DNA of 64,000 bases from Thermodesulfobacteriota bacterium (GTDB lineage Bacteria > Desulfobacterota > Thermodesulfobacteria > Thermodesulfobacteriales > Thermodesulfobacteriaceae): positions 1-64,000 of the forward strand of contig JAUQPD010000016.1 of NCBI GenBank assembly GCA_030550555.1. The letters are read 5' to 3'. Below the pieces are notes generated by a model, which had not been told where the DNA came from, did not search any database, and was given only the letters and a program-made list of their open reading frames with translations. Position numbers and translations under genes: made by a program. The number at the start of each line of letters is the position of its first letter. Position 1 is the first letter of the stretch. This document shows positions 18,051-28,689 of this stretch, in pieces.

Positions 18051-19907
18051 TCAGAGATAGGCTAAGTTGTAACGCTCTCTTAGATAGTCTTGAAAACCTT
18101 TGATAAAACGAAAGATATCTCTAAGTGTTGAACGTTCAGCTTTAGAGAGTAAAGATGGATTAATATAATTATCAGGCTCTCTGTTCTCTTTAATTTTTTG
18201 GGCCTGAAATTTAAATCTGAGTCCGAGGATAAATTTATAGGCATCAAGAAGGTCCTTGGCATATTCAGCATTGATTACATTTCTATTTTGGAGTTCCCGA
18301 ATACGATCAAAGGTATTTTGAGTCCTAATCCCTGACTCTAATGCTAATGCCCTGATCCCTTGAACTAGTGGGAAAATTCCTCCTTTTTTGAGATCCAGTT
18401 CTCCAACGTGTTTTCCACTCTTTTCAACAACAAAGTCTTTGAAGAGCCCAAGGGGGGGCCGGAAATTAACCGCATCATAAGCTAGAAATCTCACAAAGGC
18501 GACATTAATCTTTATAGTCTTTAAAATGAAGGCCCAAATTTCTCTTCCCAAAGTCTCATCACCATAGACGGTGCGGAAATCAAAAAATATGGCAATCTTT
18601 AAGGTGTTTTCAGGTTTGGGATTAGTTAACCAGTTGTCAACTGTCTGTATCCAGTCTGCCAAAGACCTCCTCCAGAAGGGATTACTTATCATTACATCCC
18701 CAGGACAGGGTGGAAATCCAATCTGAATAAGGTTTTCTATGTAGAGTTTAGAAAACTTTTCAAAATAAGTCGCAATTTTCTGTTTATCTTCTCTACACTC
18801 CACAAAGACAAGGGCATTATCTTGGTCCGTTTTTAGACTCTGCTCTCGTCTTCCCTCACTGCCTAGGACAAGAATACTAAAGGGACATAACGGTTCCTCT
18901 CCAAGCATCTCAAGGGTGAGTTTAGCTACCCGCTTCATTATCTTGTCGTTGACTTCAGAGATGTATCTTCCAAGTCTCTCAGGATCAGCTCCTTGAAAAA
19001 TAAGCTCAAGTACATGTTCGCGCGAGAGATTATAGAGATGGCGAAGATCTTCAAGGCTTTTTGCTTTGTCAATTTCCTTCGTGAGTGTTACAACATTTTT
19101 ACTTTCATAGAGAATGATATCTCTCTCTTCAATTATCCCAAAAGGTCTCTCCTCTCTTGTGACAAGAAGCTTTCTTATCCCGTGTCTTGCCATTAGAAGA
19201 ATTGCCTCATGTAGGGTAGCAGAACTATCAATAGATATAACAGGATAGGTTGCCACCGCCTGTAGAGTGATCTTTGTGGGATCAAGCCCTCTTGAGACGA
19301 CTTTTTTCAATACATCACGTTCTGTGAGAATACCAAGGCCCTGGGGTAATTGGACAAGGACGTAAGTGCTATCACGGGCAATCATTTCCTGTACCGCTTT
19401 TACTACCTGCTCGTTACCAGAAAGGATAATCAGTGGTCTAAGCTCCAGACTATCAAGGGTGATGTCCCCATGGTGGCTAAGAGAGATACCTTCATAGGGA
19501 CAGGCCTGTCTGATGATGACCCCCTTTGAAAGCTTCTTCGTAAAAAATTCTCTAATAGTTTCGTTTTTGTTGAAGAACTTAAGGAAATCCTTAGATGGCC
19601 AGAGGAATAAGACCGTGTCCTCAACCGCCCTTACAGTATAGGGAGATACCTCTCCGCTCAAGATGGAGACGTAACCAAAGGTATCTCCTTCATAGAGATA
19701 TTCTATGATTTCTCCAGATTTTTCAACTGCAACAACTCCACTTCTGACTATATAGAGATTTTTAACGTTATTCTGGTCTTCTCGGAGAATTATGTCTCCC
19801 TTTTTGTAGTAGCAAACTGTTAGAGAGTCTACGATAGTTTTAATCTCTTCTACAGAGAGATTTGAAAAGGGCTCAGTTTCAGCTAAAAACCTTTCAGCAT
19901 CTAACAT
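18051..19907 (-). CDS. cNMP-binding + CBS + DUF294 nucleotidyltransferase-like protein
   Basis: N-terminal cNMP-binding domain (GDTFGYVSILSGE), CBS pair, LGSEGRREQSLKTDQDNALVF nucleotidyltransferase motif. Confidence 0.93.
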   Translation of the reverse strand: MLDAERFLAETEPFSNLSVEEIKTIVDSLTVCYYKKGDIILREDQNNVKNLYIVRSGVVAVEKSGEIIEYLYEGDTFGYVSILSGEVSPYTVRAVEDTVLFLWPSKDFLKFFNKNETIREFFTKKLSKGVIIRQACPYEGISLSHHGDITLDSLELRPLIILSGNEQVVKAVQEMIARDSTYVLVQLPQGLGILTERDVLKKVVSRGLDPTKITLQAVATYPVISIDSSATLHEAILLMARHGIRKLLVTREERPFGIIEERDIILYESKNVVTLTKEIDKAKSLEDLRHLYNLSREHVLELIFQGADPERLGRYISEVNDKIMKRVAKLTLEMLGEEPLCPFSILVLGSEGRREQSLKTDQDNALVFVECREDKQKIATYFEKFSKLYIENLIQIGFPPCPGDVMISNPFWRRSLADWIQTVDNWLTNPKPENTLKIAIFFDFRTVYGDETLGREIWAFILKTIKINVAFVRFLAYDAVNFRPPLGLFKDFVVEKSGKHVGELDLKKGGIFPLVQGIRALALESGIRTQNTFDRIRELQNRNVINAEYAKDLLDAYKFILGLRFKFQAQKIKENREPDNYINPSLLSKAERSTLRDIFRFIKGFQDYLRERYNLAYL

Positions 19908-19914
19908 ATTCGCA

Positions 19915-20148
19915 TCAGAGATATTTGACTACCAGGATTCTTAGGATAAGAATTGCAATAACGATTATGATTGTATGTCCAAAAGGTATAATCTTTCTGA
20001 GAGGTCTGTAAAGAGGTTCGGTAAAGCGATAGAAAAAGGCATAGAAAGGATTTTTGAGGTCTGTCGTGAAGAGAGAAAGGAGGGCTCGCCCTATGGCGAG
20101 CCACATCACGAATGCAAGGGTATAATTGAGAAATTCTTTTAAGAACAC
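19915..20148 (-). CDS. YggT family membrane protein
   Basis: RFTEPLYRPLRKIIPFG signature. Confidence 0.85.
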   Translation of the reverse strand: MFLKEFLNYTLAFVMWLAIGRALLSLFTTDLKNPFYAFFYRFTEPLYRPLRKIIPFGHTIIIVIAILILRILVVKYL

Positions 20149-22148
20149 TACTCTTCAGCTCCTGCTTTAACTGCTCCCTTAGGATATCTAACACTATCAA
20201 CAAATTCCTGGATCTCGCGAGGAGGAGGTGGTGTTAGACGAGAGACTATAAAGGCAACAATGAAGTTTGCAGGAAGGCCAAAGATACCAGAGGCAATAGT
20301 TTTGATTCCAAACCAATCGAGTCCGTAGAACCTGCTACCAACTAGATAAAAGAGGGTAATGCCGAGCCCGACAATCATTCCTGCAATAGCACCTTGCTTA
20401 TTCATTCTCTTGTCCCAGACTCCAAGAACAAGAGCTGGGAATAGAGAGGCAGCTGCCATAGAGAAGGCCCAGGCAACAAGCTCAACAATTATTGCAAGCT
20501 TATAACTTGCGACCCAGGCACCGAGTAAAGCAACAACTAATAAAAGAGATTTTCCAATCTTAACTCGGGTTGAGGGTGCAAGGTTGGGATTGATCATTTT
20601 GTAATAAAGGTCATGGGCAATGGCGTTTGATATGGTGATTAGGAGCCCATCTGCGGTTGAAAGGGCAGCTGCAAGGCCTCCTGCTGCAACAAGACCCGCA
20701 ATTACATAGGGGAGACCTGCAATTTCAGGTGTTGCAAGCACAATCGCATCGGCATGTAGGATAATCTCTGCAAATTGAATAATTCCATCACCGTTGAGGT
20801 CTTGGATTCTCACAAGACCAACTCCTGCCCACTTTTTAACCCATTCTGGAAGCTGTGCAAAAGTGGTTCCCACAAGATTGGTCAGGACCTCGTTTCTGGC
20901 AAAGGCTGCATAGGCTGGTGCAGTGAAATAAAGAAGACAGATAAAAAAGAGAGCCCAACCAGCAGAAGTTCTTGCCTCACGCACTGTAGGAGTGGTATAG
21001 AATCTCATAATGACGTGGGGAAGCCCCGCGGTCCCAACCATAAGACAGAGCGTTAAGGCCAAGAAGTTAATTAGATCTACAGTTTTCACTGGAGGCTGTG
21101 TATAGGGCTTTGGTGGTCTTGCCATAGCCTCAGCTTGTTTCTTTGCTGCAGTCCATTTCTCTTTTGCTTCCTCTGGAGACTTTGGATAGTCCTTCAAGGC
21201 CTTTTCAACTTTGGCTCTCTCGGGATCGCCTGGCGAGAGGGAGGCTAACTTTTCTTCAAGTTCACGCTTGCCCTGCTCCCAGGTTGCTGGAAGCCCTTTT
21301 ATTTTAGCATCAAGTTCCTGAGCCCTCTTTTTCCAAATTTCTCTAACCTCTACTTCCTTAGGATCGTCCTTAAGCTGAGCCTGCTTTTGTTCTATGTTCT
21401 GAAGAGCTTGACCATACATCAACTGGGGAATAGGAATACCTGTATGTTTATAAGATATAGCGATAGCAGGGATCATGTAGGCTATTATAAGAACTATATA
21501 TTGAGCAACTTGAGTCCAAGTAACTGCTCTCATCCCTCCAAGGAAGGAGCAGACAAGAATACCAACAAGTCCAAAGAAGACGCCCAACTCAAAGGGAAGC
21601 CCTAAAAATCTACTGGTAATGATTCCTACACCAGTGATCTGGGCAACAAGATAGGTGAAAGAAACTAGCATGGTAGCGATAATGCCAATCGCTCTGGGGA
21701 ATTTTCCTCCATAACGGGCATCAAGAAAGTCTGGTATGGTGTATTTACCAAACTTTCTCAAATAGGGAGCTATCAATACCGCAAGGAGAACATAACCACC
21801 TGTCCACCCCATAATAAAAGCAAGTCCGTCATAACCCTGTAGATATAGGGCTCCAGCCATACCGATAAAGGACGCTGCAGACATCCAGTCAGCTGCAGTT
21901 GCCATTCCGTTAAAAACCGCAGGAACCCTTCGCCCAGCAACATAATATTCTGCAACTTGCCCGGTTCTAGAAATGATTCCAATAACTGCATATACCGCAA
22001 TAGTGCCAAACAAAAAGGCATATCCAATGTAGGTCGGCGATAAACCAAACCGTTCAGCTATTCCAAGAATAATAACAAAAGCAACAAAAGCTCCAGTGTA
22101 AATGGCGTAGATCTTCCTCAGCCTTTGAACAAATGTGTCCTGGGCCAT
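20148..22148 (-). CDS. Sodium:solute symporter, acetate permease/VC_2705-like
   Basis: SSS-family TM segments; ADWMSAASFIGMAGALYL, GGLAAALSTADGLLI; long hydrophilic insertion and DLNGDGIIQFAE segment. Confidence 0.92.
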   Translation of the reverse strand: MAQDTFVQRLRKIYAIYTGAFVAFVIILGIAERFGLSPTYIGYAFLFGTIAVYAVIGIISRTGQVAEYYVAGRRVPAVFNGMATAADWMSAASFIGMAGALYLQGYDGLAFIMGWTGGYVLLAVLIAPYLRKFGKYTIPDFLDARYGGKFPRAIGIIATMLVSFTYLVAQITGVGIITSRFLGLPFELGVFFGLVGILVCSFLGGMRAVTWTQVAQYIVLIIAYMIPAIAISYKHTGIPIPQLMYGQALQNIEQKQAQLKDDPKEVEVREIWKKRAQELDAKIKGLPATWEQGKRELEEKLASLSPGDPERAKVEKALKDYPKSPEEAKEKWTAAKKQAEAMARPPKPYTQPPVKTVDLINFLALTLCLMVGTAGLPHVIMRFYTTPTVREARTSAGWALFFICLLYFTAPAYAAFARNEVLTNLVGTTFAQLPEWVKKWAGVGLVRIQDLNGDGIIQFAEIILHADAIVLATPEIAGLPYVIAGLVAAGGLAAALSTADGLLITISNAIAHDLYYKMINPNLAPSTRVKIGKSLLLVVALLGAWVASYKLAIIVELVAWAFSMAAASLFPALVLGVWDKRMNKQGAIAGMIVGLGITLFYLVGSRFYGLDWFGIKTIASGIFGLPANFIVAFIVSRLTPPPPREIQEFVDSVRYPKGAVKAGAEE

Positions 22149-22151
22149 GGC

Positions 22152-22409
22152 CTAATCCTCCTTAACTCCATATTTTTCATCAAGCTCGTCCATTTTTCTA
22201 GAGTAAAAAACAATTAGAAGAATGAAGACTATTAAGGACCCTTGAGACCCCATGTAATATCCCAGAGGGAAACCAAAGATTACTATCTTATTCAGACTAT
22301 GGGCAACCATAGCTGCTCCAAGCGATACTAAAAACCAGATAGTGAGCACAATCACCATAAGGACTAAATTTTGGCGCCAATAACTCTGGAGCTGTTCTGG
22401 AGTCAACAT
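22152..22409 (-). CDS. DUF4212 symporter small subunit
   Basis: YWRQNLVLMVIVLTIWFLVSLG...GFPLGYYMGSQGSLIVF directly upstream of the SSS gene. Confidence 0.92.
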   Translation of the reverse strand: MLTPEQLQSYWRQNLVLMVIVLTIWFLVSLGAAMVAHSLNKIVIFGFPLGYYMGSQGSLIVFILLIVFYSRKMDELDEKYGVKED

Positions 22410-22484
22410 AGCTCACCTCCATGGAAAATTATTTTTCAAAATGTAGAGCAAAAACTAACATATTTAAAAAAGATAAAAATAACT

Positions 22485-22501
22485 TGTGATTTTCTTTCAC
22501 A
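22485..22501. promoter_or_regulatory. CRP/FNR-like inverted repeat TGTGA-N7-TCACA upstream of the symporter operon
   Basis: tgtgattttctttcaca; spacing is 7 instead of canonical 6. Confidence 0.35.
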
Positions 22502-22566
22502 TTTTGAATTATTTGGCCAAAAATTGTTCTAAATGATGAAAAATTTCTGAGGAGAAATTATCCAGA

Positions 22567-23154
22567 TTATTTTGCCTTAAGAACCTCTTCAATAAAAGCT
22601 CTTAATTTCTCGAGACCTCTTTTCTCTTTACAAGAGGTCAAGAAGATTTTAGTTTCTGGAGTGAGCTTGAGTTCCTTTTCGTAGAGTCCTTTTTGAGTAG
22701 CAATTTCTCTCTGATTTAACTTATCTATTTTGTTAAGGACTACAACATAGGGGAGATTAAGTGCCTTTAAAAAGTCAACTAAAGCTTTATCTAACTTATC
22801 AGGAATTCTTCTGATGTCAAAGATCAGGATCATGGAATAAAAATCTCTTGGACTTTGGAGATATCCTTCAATGAGGTATTTCCATTTGATGTAAAATTCC
22901 TTTGGGACCTTAGCGAAACCGTAGCCTGGGAGATCAACTAGCCAGAATCTATCGTCGATTAGAAAGAAGTTAAGAGCCTGAGTGAAGCCTGGTGTTGAGG
23001 AAACCTTAGCAATATTTCTCTGATTAAGGAGTGCATTGATAAGAGAGGATTTTCCTGCATTAGATCGTCCTAGAATAGGAATTTCTGGGTATTCTGGAGG
23101 TGGAAGGTCTTCAAGATTGTAAACACTTTTAATAAAGCGAGCTCTTAGGAACAT
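22567..23154 (-). CDS. engB: Ribosome biogenesis GTP-binding protein EngB/YsxC
   Basis: GRSNAGKSSLINALL, DLPGYGFAKVP, VVLNKIDKL. Confidence 0.96.
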   Translation of the reverse strand: MFLRARFIKSVYNLEDLPPPEYPEIPILGRSNAGKSSLINALLNQRNIAKVSSTPGFTQALNFFLIDDRFWLVDLPGYGFAKVPKEFYIKWKYLIEGYLQSPRDFYSMILIFDIRRIPDKLDKALVDFLKALNLPYVVVLNKIDKLNQREIATQKGLYEKELKLTPETKIFLTSCKEKRGLEKLRAFIEEVLKAK

Positions 23155-23186
23155 AGGTTTAAAGATTTGGAGCCTTAGGGATTAGG

Positions 23187-23597
23187 TGGGGTAAAGGGGG
23201 CCAGGTAAGCCGGGTTCTGTTCTGAGGGAGGCACCCTCAGGGCGGTTATTTCTCTGGGGCTTAAGGTTACCCTTAAGCCTCAAGCGGCCTACCCGGGCCA
23301 AATTGGGGCGGGGCACCCCGTGGCCCTCTTTGGCCTTTCTCCGGATGGGGGTTACCGTGCCAGGAGGAGTTACCTCCTCCTGCGGTGGGCTCTTACCCCA
23401 CCTTTTCACCCTTGCCCGCACCGGATAGGCCTAAACCTATCCAGCCGTTGGCGGTCTCTTTTCTGTGGCCCTTTCCAGGGATTACTCCCTCCGGGCGTTA
23501 CCCGGCATCCTCCCCTGTGGAGCCCGGACTTTCCTCACAGAGAGGTCAAAACCTATCAACCTCTCTGCGCAACCGCCTTCCAGACCCCCTTCACCCC
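23187..23597 (-). ncRNA. rnpB: RNase P RNA
   Basis: Minus strand GAGGAAAGTCCGGGCTC...ACAGAACCCGGCTTA conserved ends; long P1 pairing GGGGTGAAGGGGGTC with GGCCCCCTTTACCCC. Confidence 0.95.
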
Positions 23598-23662
23598 AAA
23601 AAATAATTTATTCACAACACTTCCCTATTTCAAGAGCCTACTCCACTTCCCACACATATTAT

Positions 23663-26035
23663 TTATTCCACTGTAACGTGCTCACGCATATCTTCATATA
23701 CCTTCTTTATACTAAAATCAGTAAAAGGATTTTCAATTTTGTAGATATCACGAAATATTTTCAAAATAGACACTTCTACACCATTTGGTTTTATCTTAAG
23801 AAAATCATTAGTAATCAATATTTCCCCTATATTTGAGAGTTCCTGCCCACTTTCTAATACTAATAAGAGGCTATGGGGAGATTTCCTCTTAATAAGGTAG
23901 AAATACTCTGAGAAGTGAGCCTTTGGTTTTTTATGCCCAAGAAACTCAACAGAGAGGATGGTTAATCCTTCATATAGGGTTTGTCCTGCGAGAGATGCTG
24001 GATTAAAGGGCTCTCTTGTTGCGAAGTATAGATAACCACCTATGACCTCTATGCCAACAGCGGTAGCCTGGTCTGTAATAAACTTTGGCCTTGGACTATA
24101 GCCCTGAGTATAGGAGAGTCGGATTCCTAAGCGTCTAAGTAAAAGCTCAAAGAGCCTGAGAAGTTCAAGTTGGGAGAAAAATTTAGCAGGACCTTTTTTG
24201 ATGTATCTGAGTAGATACCAGAATTCCTCTTGTTTTTCCTTCTCTAAAACCACACCTTCCTTTGACTGCTCTCTTTTCTTATCCCCTACTAAAAGATTTT
24301 TTATCTCTCCATGGCATACACCGCAGGTATTACATCTTGAGAACCTACAGTCTTCGGTATATTTTCCTTCAAGTGCCTTCTTGCGTTCCCTAAGTAGGTA
24401 ATCTTTTGTTACGCCAAGATCTATGTGATCCCATGGAAGGGGAAGATCTGGTGCTTTTTCTTCAAGATAAAGGGAGAGGTCTATACCTATGAAATCAGCA
24501 CAGTCCTTCCAGAGGGAGAATTTAAAATAGTCACTCCAAGAGTCAAGTCTTGCCCCCTTATCGAAGGTAAGGTTAATGAGATTAAAAAGTTCTCTTCCGC
24601 CTCTACTTATAACCCCTTCTAAAAAACTTTGTTCGGGATCATGGTGTTTAAAGGCCTTCTTTAGTCTGTCCTTTAAGTAGCGAATTTTCTCTTGGGCTTC
24701 TTGAAGAGAGATTTGACGTTCCCATTGAAAGGGTGTATGAGGTTTGGGGACAAAGATTGAGGCTGAGACAGTGATTTCCAGTTTGCGAAAACTTCTGGTG
24801 AGGTCTTTATATAGCAATACAAGCTCTTCAAGGTCTTTCTCCTCTTCAGTTGGGAGTCCGAGCATGAAATAGAGTTTTATTCTTTCAAAGCCTGCCTCCT
24901 GAGCAAGAGACAGATCTCGATAAAGGGCAGAGAGGTCAATCATCTTGTTGATAACTCTTCGCAGTCTTTCAGAACCAGCTTCAATGGCAATGGTTAAGGT
25001 AGAAGTTCGTCCCCTCTTAAGAAATGACAAAACCTTTGGACTGAGACTTCCTACTCTTAGAGAAGGGAGAGAAAAAACATATTCACGTTGAGAGGTATTA
25101 TAAAATCTTTCTTCAAGTAGGGTAATTAATTCTTCAAGAGCGGTGTAGTCGCCTGCAGAGAGGGACATCAGGGATGCCTCCCTATAGCCAGTGAGTTGAA
25201 ATCCCAACTGGGCTTCTCTAAGAATGTCTTCGGGATTCCGCTCCCTGACAGGGCGATAATAGATACCAGCTTCGCAGAACCTGCAGGATCTTGTGCATCC
25301 TCTTGAGATCTCAAGGGAAAGTCTATCATGAGAGAGAGGTATCACAGGAATACTGTATAGATAGTTCTCATAATCTCCATTTAGGGTTAAATGAAAAACT
25401 TTTTTGGTTTTATTCTTGAGTAAGGGGACGTACACTCCCTGGAGAGATGTTAATTCCTGTAGGAGCTCATCCTTATGTTTTTCCTCTTGTTTCCACTCTT
25501 CAATTTTTTTTAATAACTCGAGGACTATAGCTTCTCCATCTCCTATAACAATAGCATCAAAGATTTCTGCAATAGGTTCTGGATTTCCCACACATGGCCC
25601 GCCTCCAATAACCAGAGGATGAGTTCTGTCTCTTTCTATTGCCTTAAAAGGTATTTGAGAGAGCTCAAGTATTTGAAAGATGTTTGTTACGAGAAGTTCG
25701 TATGCATAGGTAATACCAAGAACATCGAAATTTTTGACCGGTCTTTGATAATTATGGGTTAGAAGGGGAAAATTTCTGGCCCTAAGTTGATTTTCCATGT
25801 CAGGCGCAACAGAGAACACAAAATCACAGATCCAATCCTTTTGGGAATTAATAAATCCAGTGAGTATGTTTAGGCCGAGATGGGAGCGACCTACTTCGTA
25901 AAGGTCTGGGTAACAAAGGACAACACGCAACTTGGCTCTATTCCAGTCTTTAAGAGGAAAAAAAGGCTCCTTTCCAAGATAGCGAGAAGGTTTTTTTACT
26001 GAAAATAGGAATTCTTCTGGATAACTGCTATTCAT
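23663..26035 (-). CDS. B12-binding-like radical SAM protein fused to DUF2344 (TIGR03960/TIGR03936 type)
   Basis: SRGCTRSCRFCEAG radical SAM motif, GGGPCVGNPEPIAEIFDA; C-terminal YSPRPKF region. Confidence 0.92.
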   Translation of the reverse strand: MNSSYPEEFLFSVKKPSRYLGKEPFFPLKDWNRAKLRVVLCYPDLYEVGRSHLGLNILTGFINSQKDWICDFVFSVAPDMENQLRARNFPLLTHNYQRPVKNFDVLGITYAYELLVTNIFQILELSQIPFKAIERDRTHPLVIGGGPCVGNPEPIAEIFDAIVIGDGEAIVLELLKKIEEWKQEEKHKDELLQELTSLQGVYVPLLKNKTKKVFHLTLNGDYENYLYSIPVIPLSHDRLSLEISRGCTRSCRFCEAGIYYRPVRERNPEDILREAQLGFQLTGYREASLMSLSAGDYTALEELITLLEERFYNTSQREYVFSLPSLRVGSLSPKVLSFLKRGRTSTLTIAIEAGSERLRRVINKMIDLSALYRDLSLAQEAGFERIKLYFMLGLPTEEEKDLEELVLLYKDLTRSFRKLEITVSASIFVPKPHTPFQWERQISLQEAQEKIRYLKDRLKKAFKHHDPEQSFLEGVISRGGRELFNLINLTFDKGARLDSWSDYFKFSLWKDCADFIGIDLSLYLEEKAPDLPLPWDHIDLGVTKDYLLRERKKALEGKYTEDCRFSRCNTCGVCHGEIKNLLVGDKKREQSKEGVVLEKEKQEEFWYLLRYIKKGPAKFFSQLELLRLFELLLRRLGIRLSYTQGYSPRPKFITDQATAVGIEVIGGYLYFATREPFNPASLAGQTLYEGLTILSVEFLGHKKPKAHFSEYFYLIKRKSPHSLLLVLESGQELSNIGEILITNDFLKIKPNGVEVSILKIFRDIYKIENPFTDFSIKKVYEDMREHVTVE

Positions 26036-26052
26036 CTATTAAAATTTAATAC

Positions 26053-26733
26053 ATGTTTCACTATGTGGGAGTAGATATTGGTGGTGGAGAGAATACTTGG
26101 GCTCTTGTTCTAAGAGAGGAGAGACCAAAAGGGGAGGTGATTCTTCACAGGGAGGCTCTTTCCTTGGCTGGTCCCAAAAGGGTCTCTCTTTCTGAGATTG
26201 AACAGTTTTGTCAGACAGAAAAGGTTCTTGCAGTTGCCATAGATGCTCCACTAAGTTTCTCTCCTACTCTTGAAAAGGGCTTTAGAAAGTCGGATAAAAC
26301 ATTGAGAGACCTCCTACCAAAGGATTATAGGAACTGGGTACTTTCCTATCATGGACTCATGGGAATACCCATCAGGGCCTATCTTTTTGCTAAAAGGATT
26401 AGTCCCTACTGTGGGACCATTATTGAGACCCATCCTCGGGCAGGATTATTCTTTATCTTACCTGAGGAGAGACGGATTCTTGCATCAAAATATAAACGAG
26501 GAGGACTCAGTACTGAAGAGCTTTCCTGGTTAGTAGAACATCTAAGAGCAAAGTATGACATTGTGATCCCAGGAGATTGCTCTGACTTATTCTTTGGAAA
26601 AGAAGGACTCATTGATGCACTTATTTGTGCCCTTACAGCTTGGGCCTATCATAGATTTCCAGAAAGACTTATTTTTTTACCTCATGATGAAGGCCTTGAA
26701 GGTTTTGGTCCCTTTGTTGTGCTTGAGCTTTAA
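26053..26733 (+). CDS. DUF429 domain protein
   Basis: VGVDIGGGENTWAL, AIDAPLSF, ETHPRAGLF, GLIDALICALTAWAY. Confidence 0.8.
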   Translation: MFHYVGVDIGGGENTWALVLREERPKGEVILHREALSLAGPKRVSLSEIEQFCQTEKVLAVAIDAPLSFSPTLEKGFRKSDKTLRDLLPKDYRNWVLSYHGLMGIPIRAYLFAKRISPYCGTIIETHPRAGLFFILPEERRILASKYKRGGLSTEELSWLVEHLRAKYDIVIPGDCSDLFFGKEGLIDALICALTAWAYHRFPERLIFLPHDEGLEGFGPFVVLEL

Positions 26734-26771
26734 AAAATTTCCATCGGTATTAAAATTAACCTCAAAAGTAG

Positions 26772-27821
<1,050 letters not shown>

Positions 27822-27831
27822 AGCCTATCCC

Positions 27832-28449
27832 TTAAAGTCTTCCCTGCCTAAAGAGATCGTAGTAATAAAGGACATTTCTAACGTAGTTAATAGTCTCTGG
27901 ATAGGGAGGAATCCCTCCATAAGTCTTAACTGCAAGAGGGCCTGCATTGTATGCAGCAAGACTAAGCTTTAGATCTCCAAATTCATCAAGAAGCATCCTG
28001 AGATATTTCGCACCTCCATAAATGTTTTCTACAGGATCGAAGGGATTGTTGACACCCACAAGTCTTGCAGTTGAGGGGATCAATTGCATAATTCCCATTG
28101 CCCCCTTAGGGGAGACTGCTGTAGGATTGAAATTTGACTCTACCTTTGCTACCGCTCTTAAAAGATGGGGATCAAGGTTAAATTTTCTAGAGACCTCCTC
28201 AAAGATCTCGTCAAACTTAGCTCTAAGTGCATGGCTATTGAAATTTCTTTTTAGTTCTGTAAGACCTTGGGCAGAGGGTAGTCTGTTTCGTCTTGTAGGA
28301 AGTTTCATATAAATACGAAAATTTTCATCAAGCTTAATATTAGAATAGAATCTCTCTCCAGTTTCAGGATCCTCATAGATATAAATCTTCGAGGCATGAA
28401 CAAGATCAGTGGAAAAGAGTAGAGCTAGGGCTAAAAAAAACCCTAACAT
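27832..28449 (-). CDS. Lytic transglycosylase, Slt-type
   Basis: AVAKVESNFNPTAVSPKGAMGIMQLIPSTA and LAAYNAGP; signal peptide. Confidence 0.92.
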   Translation of the reverse strand: MLGFFLALALLFSTDLVHASKIYIYEDPETGERFYSNIKLDENFRIYMKLPTRRNRLPSAQGLTELKRNFNSHALRAKFDEIFEEVSRKFNLDPHLLRAVAKVESNFNPTAVSPKGAMGIMQLIPSTARLVGVNNPFDPVENIYGGAKYLRMLLDEFGDLKLSLAAYNAGPLAVKTYGGIPPYPETINYVRNVLYYYDLFRQGRL

Positions 28450-28452
28450 TCC

Positions 28453-28689
28453 CTACCCTCCCTTTTTTTCAAGGTATTCTCTTAAACAGGCCTCTGAACA
28501 GAAGACCAGACTCTCAGTTTCTTTCTTTAAGGATTTACCCTCCCTTGGTAGGAAATAGACCCCACACCTAGCACAGGGACTCATTTCAGCAATCGAGGTC
28601 TCAACTCCCTTTTTGAGGCCTTTTTTCCTTTTTTTCTTATAATACCAAAAAAGAAGAAAAATTAAAAGGGCTAAAAGGAGATATTTCAT
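28453..28689 (-). CDS. Small membrane protein with PP0621/TRASH-like zinc ribbon
   Basis: TM helix then CARCGVYF...VFCSEACLREYL. Confidence 0.7.
   Translation of the reverse strand: MKYLLLALLIFLLFWYYKKKRKKGLKKGVETSIAEMSPCARCGVYFLPREGKSLKKETESLVFCSEACLREYLEKKGG

Noticed and set aside
19901-20203. 100-aa ORF on the minus strand
   Set aside because: Out of frame with the overlapping YggT gene, which has a clear family signature.
23182-23836. ORFs across 23182-23836 in several frames (79, 118, 73 and 123 aa)
   Set aside because: They overlap the well-supported rnpB RNA (or its antisense) and show the low-complexity Pro/Arg composition of spurious GC-rich ORFs.
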